A DNA stretch of 17,290 nucleotides, taken from assembly GCA_036825755.1 (NCBI GenBank), contig DAISXR010000073.1, positions 1 to 17,290 on the forward strand. The letters run 5' to 3'. How positions within the stretch are numbered: the first letter of the stretch is position 1; each line of letters starts with the position of its first letter. Shown here piece after piece: positions 1-7,098 of this stretch. Made by a program: the position numbers and the translations under genes. A model generated the notes under the pieces. It was not told the origin of the DNA, searched no databases, and saw only the letters and a program-made list of their open reading frames with translations. The DNA comes from JAJFTV01 sp036825755. Lineage in GTDB: Bacteria; Chloroflexota; Anaerolineae; Anaerolineales; Anaerolineaceae.

Positions 1-18
1 AAACGAAAGGAAATGAAT

Positions 19-1638
19 ATGTCAACGCAATATGATCTGATCCTGCGCAATGGTCTTCTCTACGATGGTCTTGGAAATCCGCCTGTGGCGGGTGATGTGG
101 CTATCCTGGGAAAAAAGATCGCCGCCGTGGGAAACCTGGGTGACGCCTCCGGAAAACAGGAAATTGATGTGCACGGGTTGGCGGTCACACCTGGATTTAT
201 CAATGTGATGAGTTGGGCCAATGTGTCGTTAATTGTGGATGGAAAATCACAATCCGATATCCGTCAGGGTATCACCCTGGAGATCATCGGAGAGGGCACC
301 TCGGAAGGGCCGGTGACCGATCAGATGAAGCAGGACCGCATCAACCGGCAGGCTGATATCAAATACGAGATCCCCTGGAATACACTGGGCGGATACCTGG
401 AATACATGGAAAAACGCGGTATCGCCACCAACCTGGCCTCTTACCTGGGAGCAGCCACCCTGCGCATCAACGCGGTGGGATATGATGACCGCCCCGCCAC
501 TCCGGCTGAACTGGAGACCATGAAAAAGCTCACCCGCCAGACCATGGAAGAAGGCGCGCTGGGGCTCAGCACGGCCCTGATCTATCCGCCCGGTTCGTAT
601 GCCGATACGCAGGAACTGATCGAGCTTTCCAAAGTGGTTTCGGAATACGGCGGTATTTACATCTCGCACATCCGCAACGAGGGCAACTCGGTTCTATCCG
701 CTCTGGATGAACTGATTACCATCGCCCGCGAGGCCAACATCGGCGCAGAGATTTATCATCTCAAGGCCACCGGGCGCAAGAACTGGCACAAGATGGATCA
801 GGTGATCGACAAAGTCAACGCCGCCCGAGCCGAGGGGCTGCAAATCACCGCTGATATGTACACTTATCACGCCTCGGCAACCGGCTTAGGCGCTACCATG
901 CCCGATTGGGTGCAGGACGGCGGGTTCACGGCCTGGATCCAGCGCCTGAAAGACCCGGAAACCCGCGCCCGGCTGTACAAAGAAATGATGACCGAAACCG
1001 ACGAATGGGAAAGCAGTCTGCAGGGTTCCGGCGGAGCACAGGGTGTGCTGCTGCGCAGCTTTAAATCACCGCACCTCAAACCGCTCATCGGCAAAACGCT
1101 GGCGGAGGTCTCCGAAATGCGCGGCACCGAACCGGCTTACACCATCATGGATCTGATTGTGGAAGACAACTTCAATGTGGGAGCGGTGTACTTCTCGATG
1201 ACCGAGGAAAACCTGGCCAAACAGCTCAAGCAGCCGTGGGTGTGCATCGGCTCTGACAGCGAATCGCAGGCACCGGAAGGCGTGTTTATCAAATCGGGCG
1301 TCCACCCGCGCGCGTACGGTTGTTTTGCACGTTTCCTGGGCAAATATGTACGCGATGAAAAGGTGCTGCCGCTGGAAGAAGCCGTGCGGCGGATCACCTC
1401 CTTCCCGGCGCAGGTGCGCAAGATCAAAGAGCGCGGCCAACTGACGCCCGGCTTCTACGCCGATATCGCCGTGTTCGATCCAGCCGCAGTGCAGGATCAC
1501 GCCACCTTTGCCCAGCCGCATCAGTACTCCACCGGCACGACGCATGTGTTTGTGAATGGCACCCAGGTACTGAAAGACGGCGAACACACCGGCGCGCTGC
1601 CCGGTATGGCGGTGTACGGGCCCGGATACCGGAAGTAA
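19..1638 (+). CDS. N-acyl-D-amino-acid deacylase-like amidohydrolase (paralogue A)
   Basis: Predicted cytoplasmic amidohydrolase (539 aa, no signal peptide) of the D-aminoacylase/dihydroorotase superfamily, whose members hydrolyse N-acyl groups or cyclic amides. The N-terminal strand segment (YDLILRNGLLYDG) and the C-terminal block (HPRAYGCFARFLGKYVRD, then ADIAVFDP and VFVNG) are typical. Residues equivalent to the catalytic-site His pair are H217 (SHIRNEG) and H247 (IYHLKATG), with the catalytic Asp at D413 (GSDSESQ). The HxH expected after GFIN is replaced by MSW (64-66), and the usual GNC motif is GEG (91-93), so the metal site must differ from the textbook enzyme. ATG 19 is preferred to ATG 13 because the AAAGG Shine-Dalgarno at 6-10 lies 8 nt from ATG 19 but only 2 nt from ATG 13, and because it matches the start of the next gene. 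Substrate unknown. Confidence 0.85.
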   Translation: MSTQYDLILRNGLLYDGLGNPPVAGDVAILGKKIAAVGNLGDASGKQEIDVHGLAVTPGFINVMSWANVSLIVDGKSQSDIRQGITLEIIGEGTSEGPVTDQMKQDRINRQADIKYEIPWNTLGGYLEYMEKRGIATNLASYLGAATLRINAVGYDDRPATPAELETMKKLTRQTMEEGALGLSTALIYPPGSYADTQELIELSKVVSEYGGIYISHIRNEGNSVLSALDELITIAREANIGAEIYHLKATGRKNWHKMDQVIDKVNAARAEGLQITADMYTYHASATGLGATMPDWVQDGGFTAWIQRLKDPETRARLYKEMMTETDEWESSLQGSGGAQGVLLRSFKSPHLKPLIGKTLAEVSEMRGTEPAYTIMDLIVEDNFNVGAVYFSMTEENLAKQLKQPWVCIGSDSESQAPEGVFIKSGVHPRAYGCFARFLGKYVRDEKVLPLEEAVRRITSFPAQVRKIKERGQLTPGFYADIAVFDPAAVQDHATFAQPHQYSTGTTHVFVNGTQVLKDGEHTGALPGMAVYGPGYRK

Positions 1639-1709
1639 GCCAGTCACTATAAAAACCCAACTCTCTGGAGTATGATTAGAAAAACACCTATCGGTAAAGG
1701 ACACACATC

Positions 1710-3326
1710 ATGACCACCTATGACATCATATTACGCAATGGAATGATCTATGACGGCAGCGGGATGACCCCCTACAAGGGCGATCTGGCCATTTCCGGAC
1801 AGCGGATTGCGCAAATCGGCAATCTGGGCGATGACCGGGCGAAAACAGAAATCGACGTGCAAGGGTTGGCGGTAGCCCCCGGGTTCATCAATTTGATGAG
1901 CTGGGCGCCCCTCACCTCGTTGGTCGACGGCCGCTCGCAAAGCGACATCCGCCAGGGTGTGACGCTGGAAATCTTCGGCGAATCCTGGTCGGAAGGGCCG
2001 CTGAACGCGCAGATGAAAGAAGTGTATCAGCGCGAGCAGGGCGATCTTAAATTCGACGTTGCCTGGAATACCTTGGGTGAGTTTTTGGATCACCTGGCGA
2101 AAAAAGGCGTCTCCAATAACATTGCCTCGTTTGTGGGCGCCGCCACACTGCGCGTCAATGCGGTGGGTTATTCGGCAGACCGGCTCAAAAGCAATGAACT
2201 GGATCTGATGCGCCGCCTGGCTGCCCAGGCTATGGAAGAAGGCGCCATGGGCCTCAGCACCGCGCTGATCTACCCCCCTGACGGCTACAACCAGACCGAT
2301 GAGATTATTGAGATCGCGAAAGTTATCGCAAAATACAACGGCATTTACGTTTCGCACATGCGCAGCGAGGGCAACAGCATCCTGGAAGCGCTGGATGAAT
2401 TCCTGCAAATCACCAAAGCCGCCAATATCTGGTCCGAAATTTATCACCTCAAAGCCATGGGCAAAGACAACTGGCCCAAGATGGCTCAGGTGATTGCCAA
2501 AGTGGAAGAAGCGCGCGCCGAGGGCTGGCATGTAACCGCCGATATGTACACCTACACCGCCGGCGGAACCGGTCTGGGCGCCAATATGCCGCCCTGGTGC
2601 CAGGAAGGCGGCGATGAGGCATGGGTAGCCCGTCTGAAAAATCCTGAAACCCGCGCACGCATCCGCCAGGAAATGCTCACCCCCACCAATGAATGGGAAA
2701 ATATGTACATGATGACTGCCGGCCCTGATGGCGTCATTCTGGTGGGCTTCAACAAGGAAGAAAACAAGAAGTACACCGGCAAGACCCTGGGCGAGATTGC
2801 GAAGATGCGTGGTGAAGATCCGGTCGACACGATCATGAACCTGGTGATTGAAGACAATTCCGGCTGCTCGGCGGTGTATTTCACCATGTCGGAAGAAAAC
2901 AAGGAAAAAGAGATGAAACTGCCGTGGGTGTGCATCGGGTCTGATGCCTCCTCACAGGCGCCGGAAGGCGTGTTCCTCAAATCGAGCACCCACCCGCGCG
3001 CGTACGGCTGTTTTGCCCGCTATCTGGGTCATTATGTGCGCGACCGCAAGCTGATGCCGTTGGAAGAAGCCATCCGCAAGATCACCTCGCTGCCGGCCAC
3101 TAATCTGAAGATCCAACAGCGCGGCTCACTGAAGCACGGCTACTTCGCCGATGTGGTGGTGTTCGATCCGGCGACCATCCGCGACAACGCCACCTTCCAG
3201 AAGCCGCAGGTATATGCCACCGGCATGCAGCACGTATTCGTCAACGGCACGCAGGTATTGAAAGACGGCGAACATACCGGCGCCATGCCCGGCCAGGTAG
3301 TTCGCGGACCCGGTTATCGGAAATAA
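1710..3326 (+). CDS. N-acyl-D-amino-acid deacylase-like amidohydrolase (paralogue B)
   Basis: A 538-aa paralogue that aligns end to end with the preceding gene and lies 71 bp downstream on the same strand, so the pair arose by tandem duplication and is probably co-transcribed. A Shine-Dalgarno AAAGGA sits 8 nt before the ATG. It shares the family's C-terminal signature (THPRAYGCFARYLGHYVRD, then ADVVVFDP and HVFVNGTQVLKDGEH). Equivalent active-site residues are H216 (SHMRSEG), H246 (IYHLKAMG) and D412 (GSDASSQ). As in paralogue A, GFIN is followed by LMSW rather than HxH, and the GNC position reads GES (90-92). Conservation of these unusual residues in both copies argues for a real subfamily rather than decay. 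Divergence around 340-355 (region after the NEWE motif) could reflect different substrates. The acyl-amino-acid substrate is not deducible. Confidence 0.85.
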   Translation: MTTYDIILRNGMIYDGSGMTPYKGDLAISGQRIAQIGNLGDDRAKTEIDVQGLAVAPGFINLMSWAPLTSLVDGRSQSDIRQGVTLEIFGESWSEGPLNAQMKEVYQREQGDLKFDVAWNTLGEFLDHLAKKGVSNNIASFVGAATLRVNAVGYSADRLKSNELDLMRRLAAQAMEEGAMGLSTALIYPPDGYNQTDEIIEIAKVIAKYNGIYVSHMRSEGNSILEALDEFLQITKAANIWSEIYHLKAMGKDNWPKMAQVIAKVEEARAEGWHVTADMYTYTAGGTGLGANMPPWCQEGGDEAWVARLKNPETRARIRQEMLTPTNEWENMYMMTAGPDGVILVGFNKEENKKYTGKTLGEIAKMRGEDPVDTIMNLVIEDNSGCSAVYFTMSEENKEKEMKLPWVCIGSDASSQAPEGVFLKSSTHPRAYGCFARYLGHYVRDRKLMPLEEAIRKITSLPATNLKIQQRGSLKHGYFADVVVFDPATIRDNATFQKPQVYATGMQHVFVNGTQVLKDGEHTGAMPGQVVRGPGYRK

Positions 3327-3329
3327 GAG

Positions 3330-3346
3330 CCGCCTTGGGGCGGTTT
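3330..3346 (+). terminator. Possible weak terminator of the amidohydrolase pair
   Basis: Four bases after the TAA stop, a 5-bp GC stem (CCGCC/GGCGG, loop TTGG) is followed by only three T residues. It is placed correctly but is a poor intrinsic terminator. The stronger hairpin at 3493-3535 may help to end transcription. Confidence 0.35.
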
Positions 3347-3383
3347 GACGCCGCTGCAAACGGCAGAAATTATATTTTCTTGC

Positions 3384-3407
3384 AGGGGAGGTTCACGAAC
3401 CTCCCCT
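3384..3407. repeat. Intergenic palindrome, GGGGAGGTTC family, copy 1
   Basis: A perfect 11-bp inverted repeat (AGGGGAGGTTC / GAACCTCCCCT) separated by AC. A second copy occurs at 13404-13432, also beside copies of the larger modular repeat. Confidence 0.75.
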
Positions 3408-3434
3408 GTGCTATTCATCGGCAACCTGTAATAG

Positions 3435-3541
3435 CGTTTCCAATTATGGGAATGTTCAAATATCAATTCTCGGGCGGTCCTCCGCACGCGGATTCTCCGT
3501 GTCAGACAGAAAAAAACGCTGTCTGACACGGAGAAATGACA
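3435..3541. repeat. Modular intergenic repeat, copy 1 (core plus right arm)
   Basis: It starts with the central palindrome (CGTTTCCAATTATGGGAATG), continues with TTCAAAT and CTCGGGCGG as in the copies at 6617 and 7099, and ends in GAGAAATGACA. The arm contains a perfect 17-bp hairpin (3493-3509 with 3519-3535) around the A-rich loop AAAAAAACG. No matching left arm is visible. The hairpin lies in a convergent gap and could also limit read-through. Confidence 0.75.
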
Positions 3542-3591
3542 CTGAGGGAGACCTCAGGCGTGTGAATGACAGCCTTGAGTATGTCGTTTTC

Positions 3592-3743
3592 TGTCATCCC
3601 GACAGAGCGGCGTCCGCGCCGCGACGAGGGATCGGATGAGAGGTAGTGGTACCGGTTCCAGATATGGAGACGCTAACAACCGGACGCCGGGCGGATTTCT
3701 CCACGTCAATCCGCCTGCGGCGGACTGACTCTCCGAAATGACA
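3592..3743. repeat. Modular intergenic repeat, copy 2 (full)
   Basis: The left arm begins TGTCATCCCGA and ends GAGGGATCGG, with an internal 6-bp hairpin GCGGCG-TCCG-CGCCGC (3607-3622). The core is GGTTCCAGATATGGAGACG (3654-3672). The right arm runs from GGGCGGATTTCTCC to CTCCGAAATGACA. Together these make a 152-bp element with TGTCAT/ATGACA ends in inverted orientation. Confidence 0.75.
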
Positions 3744-3792
3744 TTGAAGGGGATCTTCACGTAGAAAGGTTTTGAAAAAACCAGTAATGATT

Positions 3793-3886
3793 TGTCATCC
3801 TGTCGTGAAGACTTCGTCTTCACGACAAGATCCGCGCACGGCACACCGCGCGAGATTAGGCAGTAGTAGTTTCAGATAAGGAAACG
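3793..3886. repeat. Modular intergenic repeat, copy 3 (left arm plus degenerate core)
   Basis: It begins TGTCATCC and holds a perfect 12-bp hairpin (3801-3812 with 3816-3827, loop TTC). A degenerate core (GTTTCAGATAAGGAAACG, 3869-3886) ends immediately before the stop codon of the sbcD-like gene. No right arm follows. Confidence 0.6.
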
Positions 3887-5128
3887 TTATTCTCCGGGCT
3901 GCCCGCCGCCAATGATCTCACCTGCCAGCCGGTTGAGATCAGGCAGGTTGTCCTCTACCCCAGCGGCATGCCAGTACAGATCCAACAATTCCAGCGGCGA
4001 AAGGCTGGCGATGTTCATATCATCCGAAATGCGCAGACGGGCATCCATCTGCGGACGGCGCACCAGGTGGAACTCAAAGGCCGGTGCAGTGTACTGGCGC
4101 AGCAGCGTTTCATCCAGCATGCTTTCCAGCTCTCGCGGGTAATCGATGGTCAGGCGTACGATGCACTCCGCCAGTTCTTCGGAGGGCGGCAGCACACCCA
4201 ACACCTTTTCCATCACGTCCACACCGTTGGTGACGCGTACCTGCCGGTCGATAAATCGACGCCCATCCAGCTTGATCCACTCCACCTGCGCGCGGTCTCG
4301 TTTTTGCTCATCCAGCGTGACTAGCACGCAAAACTTATCATCGGCAGCCTCGCCAAAATCGACCCGTTCGATGGAGCCTGGGTATATCACCGGCGGACGC
4401 GCGCCCGGGTTGAGATCCTGCGATTTGTGGATATGCCCCAGAGCCACGTAATCGAGACGAGGATCCTTGACCAGCGCGGGCGGCAGCACCAGATCACCGC
4501 CTAGCATCACGCTGCGTTCAGCCCCGTACATGGCGCCTTCCACCGAGGCGTGGGCTGCCAGAATCACCGGAAGCGCAGGATCCACCTCTTTATTCAGCCA
4601 GTTGACCATCAACTGCATCAGAAGGCTGCCTAACTGGCCGAAAAGCTCGTCGCGTTTGGTGCCATCCATTTCCATTGAAGCCATCATGCGCGAGCGTGAC
4701 AGCCACGGCAGGGCAATCACCTGCAGGGGCAGTCCTTCCAGATCAGCCGGTTTGTAGAGGGCCGGTTTATCCAGCACGTGAACATGCGGGATTTCCAGCG
4801 TATCGAATTCCTGCAAGGCATGCGCCCGTCCGAGCGCCGGCGAGAGATCGTGATTGCCTACCAGCAGCAAGGTGGGGATACCGGCATGCGAGAGCCGCAA
4901 GATCCGCCGTCCCCATTCGCGCTGAAAGGTGGGCACGGGGGTACGGTCGCGGTAGGCATCGCCGGCAAAAATGACCAGATCCACTTTACGCTGAATGGCG
5001 GTATCAATGATGGTATCCAGCGCTTTTAGAAAGTCCAGCGCGCGTAAGGCCAGACCGGTTTGCGGGTCCTGCCGTCCATGATTGGCAATATCAATGTGCG
5101 CATCAGCGAAGTGCAGTATCTTGATCAC
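3887..5128 (-). CDS. sbcD: SbcD/Mre11-family DNA exonuclease
   Basis: 413-aa calcineurin-like metallophosphoesterase of the SbcD/Mre11 type, a Mn-dependent nuclease that normally processes DNA ends and hairpins with the ATPase SbcC. All phosphoesterase motifs are present: D9-x-H11 (FADAHID), G56-D57 (FAGDAYRD), G91-N92-H93-D94 (LVGNHD), H193 (AAHASVEG) and G231-H232-I233-H234 (ALGHIHK). Length is close to that of E. coli SbcD. The start is supported by an AAGGAG Shine-Dalgarno before the ATG. The gene begins 27 bp after the C39-like peptidase gene on the same strand and probably shares its transcript. No SbcC-type ATPase is encoded in this window, so the symbol is given by domain similarity only; a solitary SbcD-like or YhaO-like nuclease is possible. 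Its 3' end touches an intergenic repeat. Confidence 0.8.
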   Translation of the reverse strand: MIKILHFADAHIDIANHGRQDPQTGLALRALDFLKALDTIIDTAIQRKVDLVIFAGDAYRDRTPVPTFQREWGRRILRLSHAGIPTLLLVGNHDLSPALGRAHALQEFDTLEIPHVHVLDKPALYKPADLEGLPLQVIALPWLSRSRMMASMEMDGTKRDELFGQLGSLLMQLMVNWLNKEVDPALPVILAAHASVEGAMYGAERSVMLGGDLVLPPALVKDPRLDYVALGHIHKSQDLNPGARPPVIYPGSIERVDFGEAADDKFCVLVTLDEQKRDRAQVEWIKLDGRRFIDRQVRVTNGVDVMEKVLGVLPPSEELAECIVRLTIDYPRELESMLDETLLRQYTAPAFEFHLVRRPQMDARLRISDDMNIASLSPLELLDLYWHAAGVEDNLPDLNRLAGEIIGGGQPGE

Positions 5129-5155
5129 GGAAGGCTCCTTCCAGAAAGCTTTGGA

Positions 5156-6451
5156 TTATTCGCAGGTCAGGCCAAGCGTTTGCAGTTCCTGTTCAGCCGG
5201 GGCAAACCCGGGGTGATACTCCAGCGCTTTACACAGATCCGAGTTGGCGTCTCCCAGGCTGCCCAGGGCGGCGTACGCGCGGGCGCGCCAGACGTATGAC
5301 TCTTCCAAGCTCTTGGTGCGGGCATTGTCAAAGGTCTGATCGGCCAGCTTGATCACATCATTATAGCGACCGGTCAGGTAATAGGCAAAATAAGGGCCGG
5401 TCTGGTACCACATCATACGCCACGGGCGTTGACCTTCTTCCAGGGCCTGGTTGGCCAGAAACGCCTGGTCATAGGATTCGGCTGCGCCGACGTAGTCATT
5501 CAAATCCACCATGCTGCTGCCGCGGTTAAACCAGGCAAAGAACTGCTGCACGCCGGTCAGGTTCCACACCTCATCGGTGGCCAGGTCGTAGGCGATGCGG
5601 TTGGCAGTGGCAAGATCAGCGTAATCGCCCAGCAAATTGGTCAGTTCCGCTTCGCGTTCGGGTGGGTAAACCACAATGAAGACAAAATTGAACGCCCGCC
5701 ACCATTCCTGCATCTCGTCGTAGGTAACCTTGTAGTCGGGATCGTAGTATGAATCCTGCGTATTGAACTCGGCCGCGGTGTCATCATAACCGGTTACAAA
5801 AGTATAATGACCCATCCAGCTCAGCTTGCCGGTCAGGTCGACCATATAGCGGCCGGCTTCCAGCACCACCGGAAAACCATTGGCGATCAGCTTTTTCACC
5901 AGGTCTTCCGTGCCGCCTGTACGCGAGAGCGCGCGGAAGGCAGTGTTCTGGTTGACGTAATCCACCAGCTCATAAGGCATCACATTGAAGTCGTCGGCGT
6001 TGGGTTTGACCACGTTGCCCACATCGGTACGGTCGCCTTCCCAGCCCCAGTAGGCCAGAGCCATCGAGAGATTGGCCGGGGCGCAGTAGTTGAACAGGCC
6101 GTGCTGGTCAATATATTTGACGTTTTCCAGCTTCACCATGGTTGGCATTGGTGTGACCGTAGGGGTAGGTGTGGCGGTATCCTGTTCAGGAGGCAGCGTG
6201 GCGGTAAATGTGGGTGACGGCTGGAGCGAGGGGGTGAACGTGGCAGCCGGTGTCAGGTCGGCCGTGGCGGTATCAGGCACAAAGGCGTTTCGTTCCGGCG
6301 CCTGGATCCAGTAAAACAGGCGGGTAAACATCTGATCGGCTTTGAAGACGATGCTGTCGCGCAGCGGAGACACGGCCACAATCAGGCACGCCAGCAGGAA
6401 GAGGAGCAAGCCGCTTAATAAGACTATGCGGGTATTTTTGGAAAATTTCAT
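5156..6451 (-). CDS. Membrane-anchored C39-like cysteine peptidase with TPR-like C-terminus
   Basis: 431 aa. A single N-terminal hydrophobic segment (about residues 8-28) should anchor the protein, with the rest outside. A Thr/Pro/Ala-rich linker (about 60-104, with TPTPTVTPMPT) leads to a papain-like C39 domain (about 105-265). Candidate catalytic residues are C123 (NYCAPANLSMALAYWGW), H215 (MGHYTFVTGY) and D233 (TQDSYYDP), with Q116 seven residues before the Cys as a possible oxyanion-hole residue. The region 280-431 is helical and TPR-like (for example the repeats around WRARAYAALGSLGDA) and may bind proteins. C39 peptidases often cleave leader peptides in ABC exporters, but no transporter domain is present, so extracellular proteolysis or a binding role is more likely. 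The gene heads a two-gene unit with the sbcD-like gene. A TATAAT box lies exactly 6 bp upstream of the ATG, with no Shine-Dalgarno. Confidence 0.78.
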   Translation of the reverse strand: MKFSKNTRIVLLSGLLLFLLACLIVAVSPLRDSIVFKADQMFTRLFYWIQAPERNAFVPDTATADLTPAATFTPSLQPSPTFTATLPPEQDTATPTPTVTPMPTMVKLENVKYIDQHGLFNYCAPANLSMALAYWGWEGDRTDVGNVVKPNADDFNVMPYELVDYVNQNTAFRALSRTGGTEDLVKKLIANGFPVVLEAGRYMVDLTGKLSWMGHYTFVTGYDDTAAEFNTQDSYYDPDYKVTYDEMQEWWRAFNFVFIVVYPPEREAELTNLLGDYADLATANRIAYDLATDEVWNLTGVQQFFAWFNRGSSMVDLNDYVGAAESYDQAFLANQALEEGQRPWRMMWYQTGPYFAYYLTGRYNDVIKLADQTFDNARTKSLEESYVWRARAYAALGSLGDANSDLCKALEYHPGFAPAEQELQTLGLTCE

Positions 6452-6457
6452 TTCGCC

Positions 6458-6463
6458 ATTATA
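6458..6463 (-). promoter_or_regulatory. -10 box (TATAAT) of the C39-like peptidase gene, possibly leaderless
   Basis: A perfect TATAAT reads on the minus strand and is followed by only six bases (GGCGAA) before the ATG. Usual sigma-70 spacing would put the transcription start at or next to the A of the ATG. A weak -35 (TTAATC) lies 17 bp upstream. Confidence 0.5.
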
Positions 6464-6616
6464 TCATCATGTGATATTTCGATTAATTTAGCACTACGGG
6501 CGGGTTTACAAAAACGCAAACGGTCTGTCCGGTGGGAAGGTGGGTGGAGGGCGATTCCCCTGTTGTTGTGGAAGGTGATTTTTCCGCCCGGAACCCACCG
6601 ATGCATGGAATGCAAT

Positions 6617-6706
6617 GGTTCCAGATATGGAAACGTGAACAATTTGCTCTCGGGCGGATCTCTTCGGGAACGCGAGAAAATCGTTCGCTTTCCCTGCGAG
6701 ATGACA
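6617..6706. repeat. Modular intergenic repeat, copy 4 (core plus right arm)
   Basis: The core is GGTTCCAGATATGGAAACG, followed by TGAACAAT and CTCGGGCGGATCTC, and it ends GCGAGATGACA. The arm hairpin is imperfect (GGGAACGCGA against TCGCTTTCCC). It matches the right half of the full copy at 7099. Confidence 0.75.
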
Positions 6707-6739
6707 TAAAACCATACATATCATTAACAAACACCCCAT

Positions 6740-6794
6740 CCGTGTCATTCCGAGGCGTCAGCGTCCGCGCTGCGGCGAGGAATCGGACAAGGGT
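6740..6794. repeat. Modular repeat left arm, 55 bp, abutting the gap
   Basis: It runs from CCGTGTCATTCCGAGG to GAATCGGACAAGGGT, with an internal CAGCG-TCCG-CGCTG hairpin. It is identical over all 55 bases to 6895-6949 and ends exactly at the first N. It is probably the same DNA assembled twice. Confidence 0.85.
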
Positions 6795-6894
6795 NNNNNN
6801 NNNNNNNNNNNNNNNNNNNNNNNNNNNNNNNNNNNNNNNNNNNNNNNNNNNNNNNNNNNNNNNNNNNNNNNNNNNNNNNNNNNNNNNNNNNNNN
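6795..6894. other. Assembly gap (100 N)
   Basis: Exactly 100 undetermined bases, the conventional length for a gap of unknown size. Both contig ends carry the same 55-bp sequence at the gap edges. Confidence 0.99.
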
Positions 6895-7042
6895 CCGTGT
6901 CATTCCGAGGCGTCAGCGTCCGCGCTGCGGCGAGGAATCGGACAAGGGTCATTGGTTCCATGTTCCAGATATGGAAACGTATGAAAATTGCCTTTTAGCC
7001 GATCCCTCGTCGCGGTGAAGACACCGCTTCATCGGGATGACA
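6895..7042. repeat. Modular intergenic repeat, copy 5 (full)
   Basis: Its left arm is the 55-bp sequence (6895-6949), and the core is TGTTCCAGATATGGAAACG. The right arm runs from GCCGATCCCTCGTCGCGG to ATCGGGATGACA. Here both arms are of the 'GAGG(A/G)ATCGG' type in inverted orientation, unlike copy 2, which has one arm of each type. Confidence 0.75.
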
Positions 7043-7098
7043 AAAGTGGCTATGATGTGCAGTCCGAGCAACTCGGTCGGCGAGCATCCCTCTTACGG

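Larger units (their letters stand above)
3327..3886. other. Gene-free convergent gap filled with repeats and hairpins
   Basis: This 560-bp stretch lies between the 3' ends of the amidohydrolase pair and the sbcD-like gene. It holds a weak terminator, one GGGGAGGTTC palindrome and three full or partial copies of the modular TGTCAT...ATGACA repeat listed separately. Short open frames here are made of repeat sequence and show no protein-family features. Confidence 0.8.

Noticed and set aside
1648..1676. An internal promoter between the two amidohydrolase genes (TATGAT at 1671)
   Set aside because: No -35-like hexamer at 16-18 bp, and the short spacing fits co-transcription.
1731..2531. A 266-codon open frame antisense to the second amidohydrolase
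   Set aside because: Fully inside a well-supported gene. A similar antisense frame opposite the first paralogue (247-669) follows from shared codon use, not from a conserved protein.
3554..3844. A 96-codon minus-strand frame in the convergent gap
   Set aside because: It is made of modular repeat arms and cores and has no coding features.
6532..6984. A 150-codon plus-strand frame crossing the N gap
   Set aside because: About a third of it is undetermined sequence and the rest is intergenic repeat. There is no Shine-Dalgarno or protein similarity.
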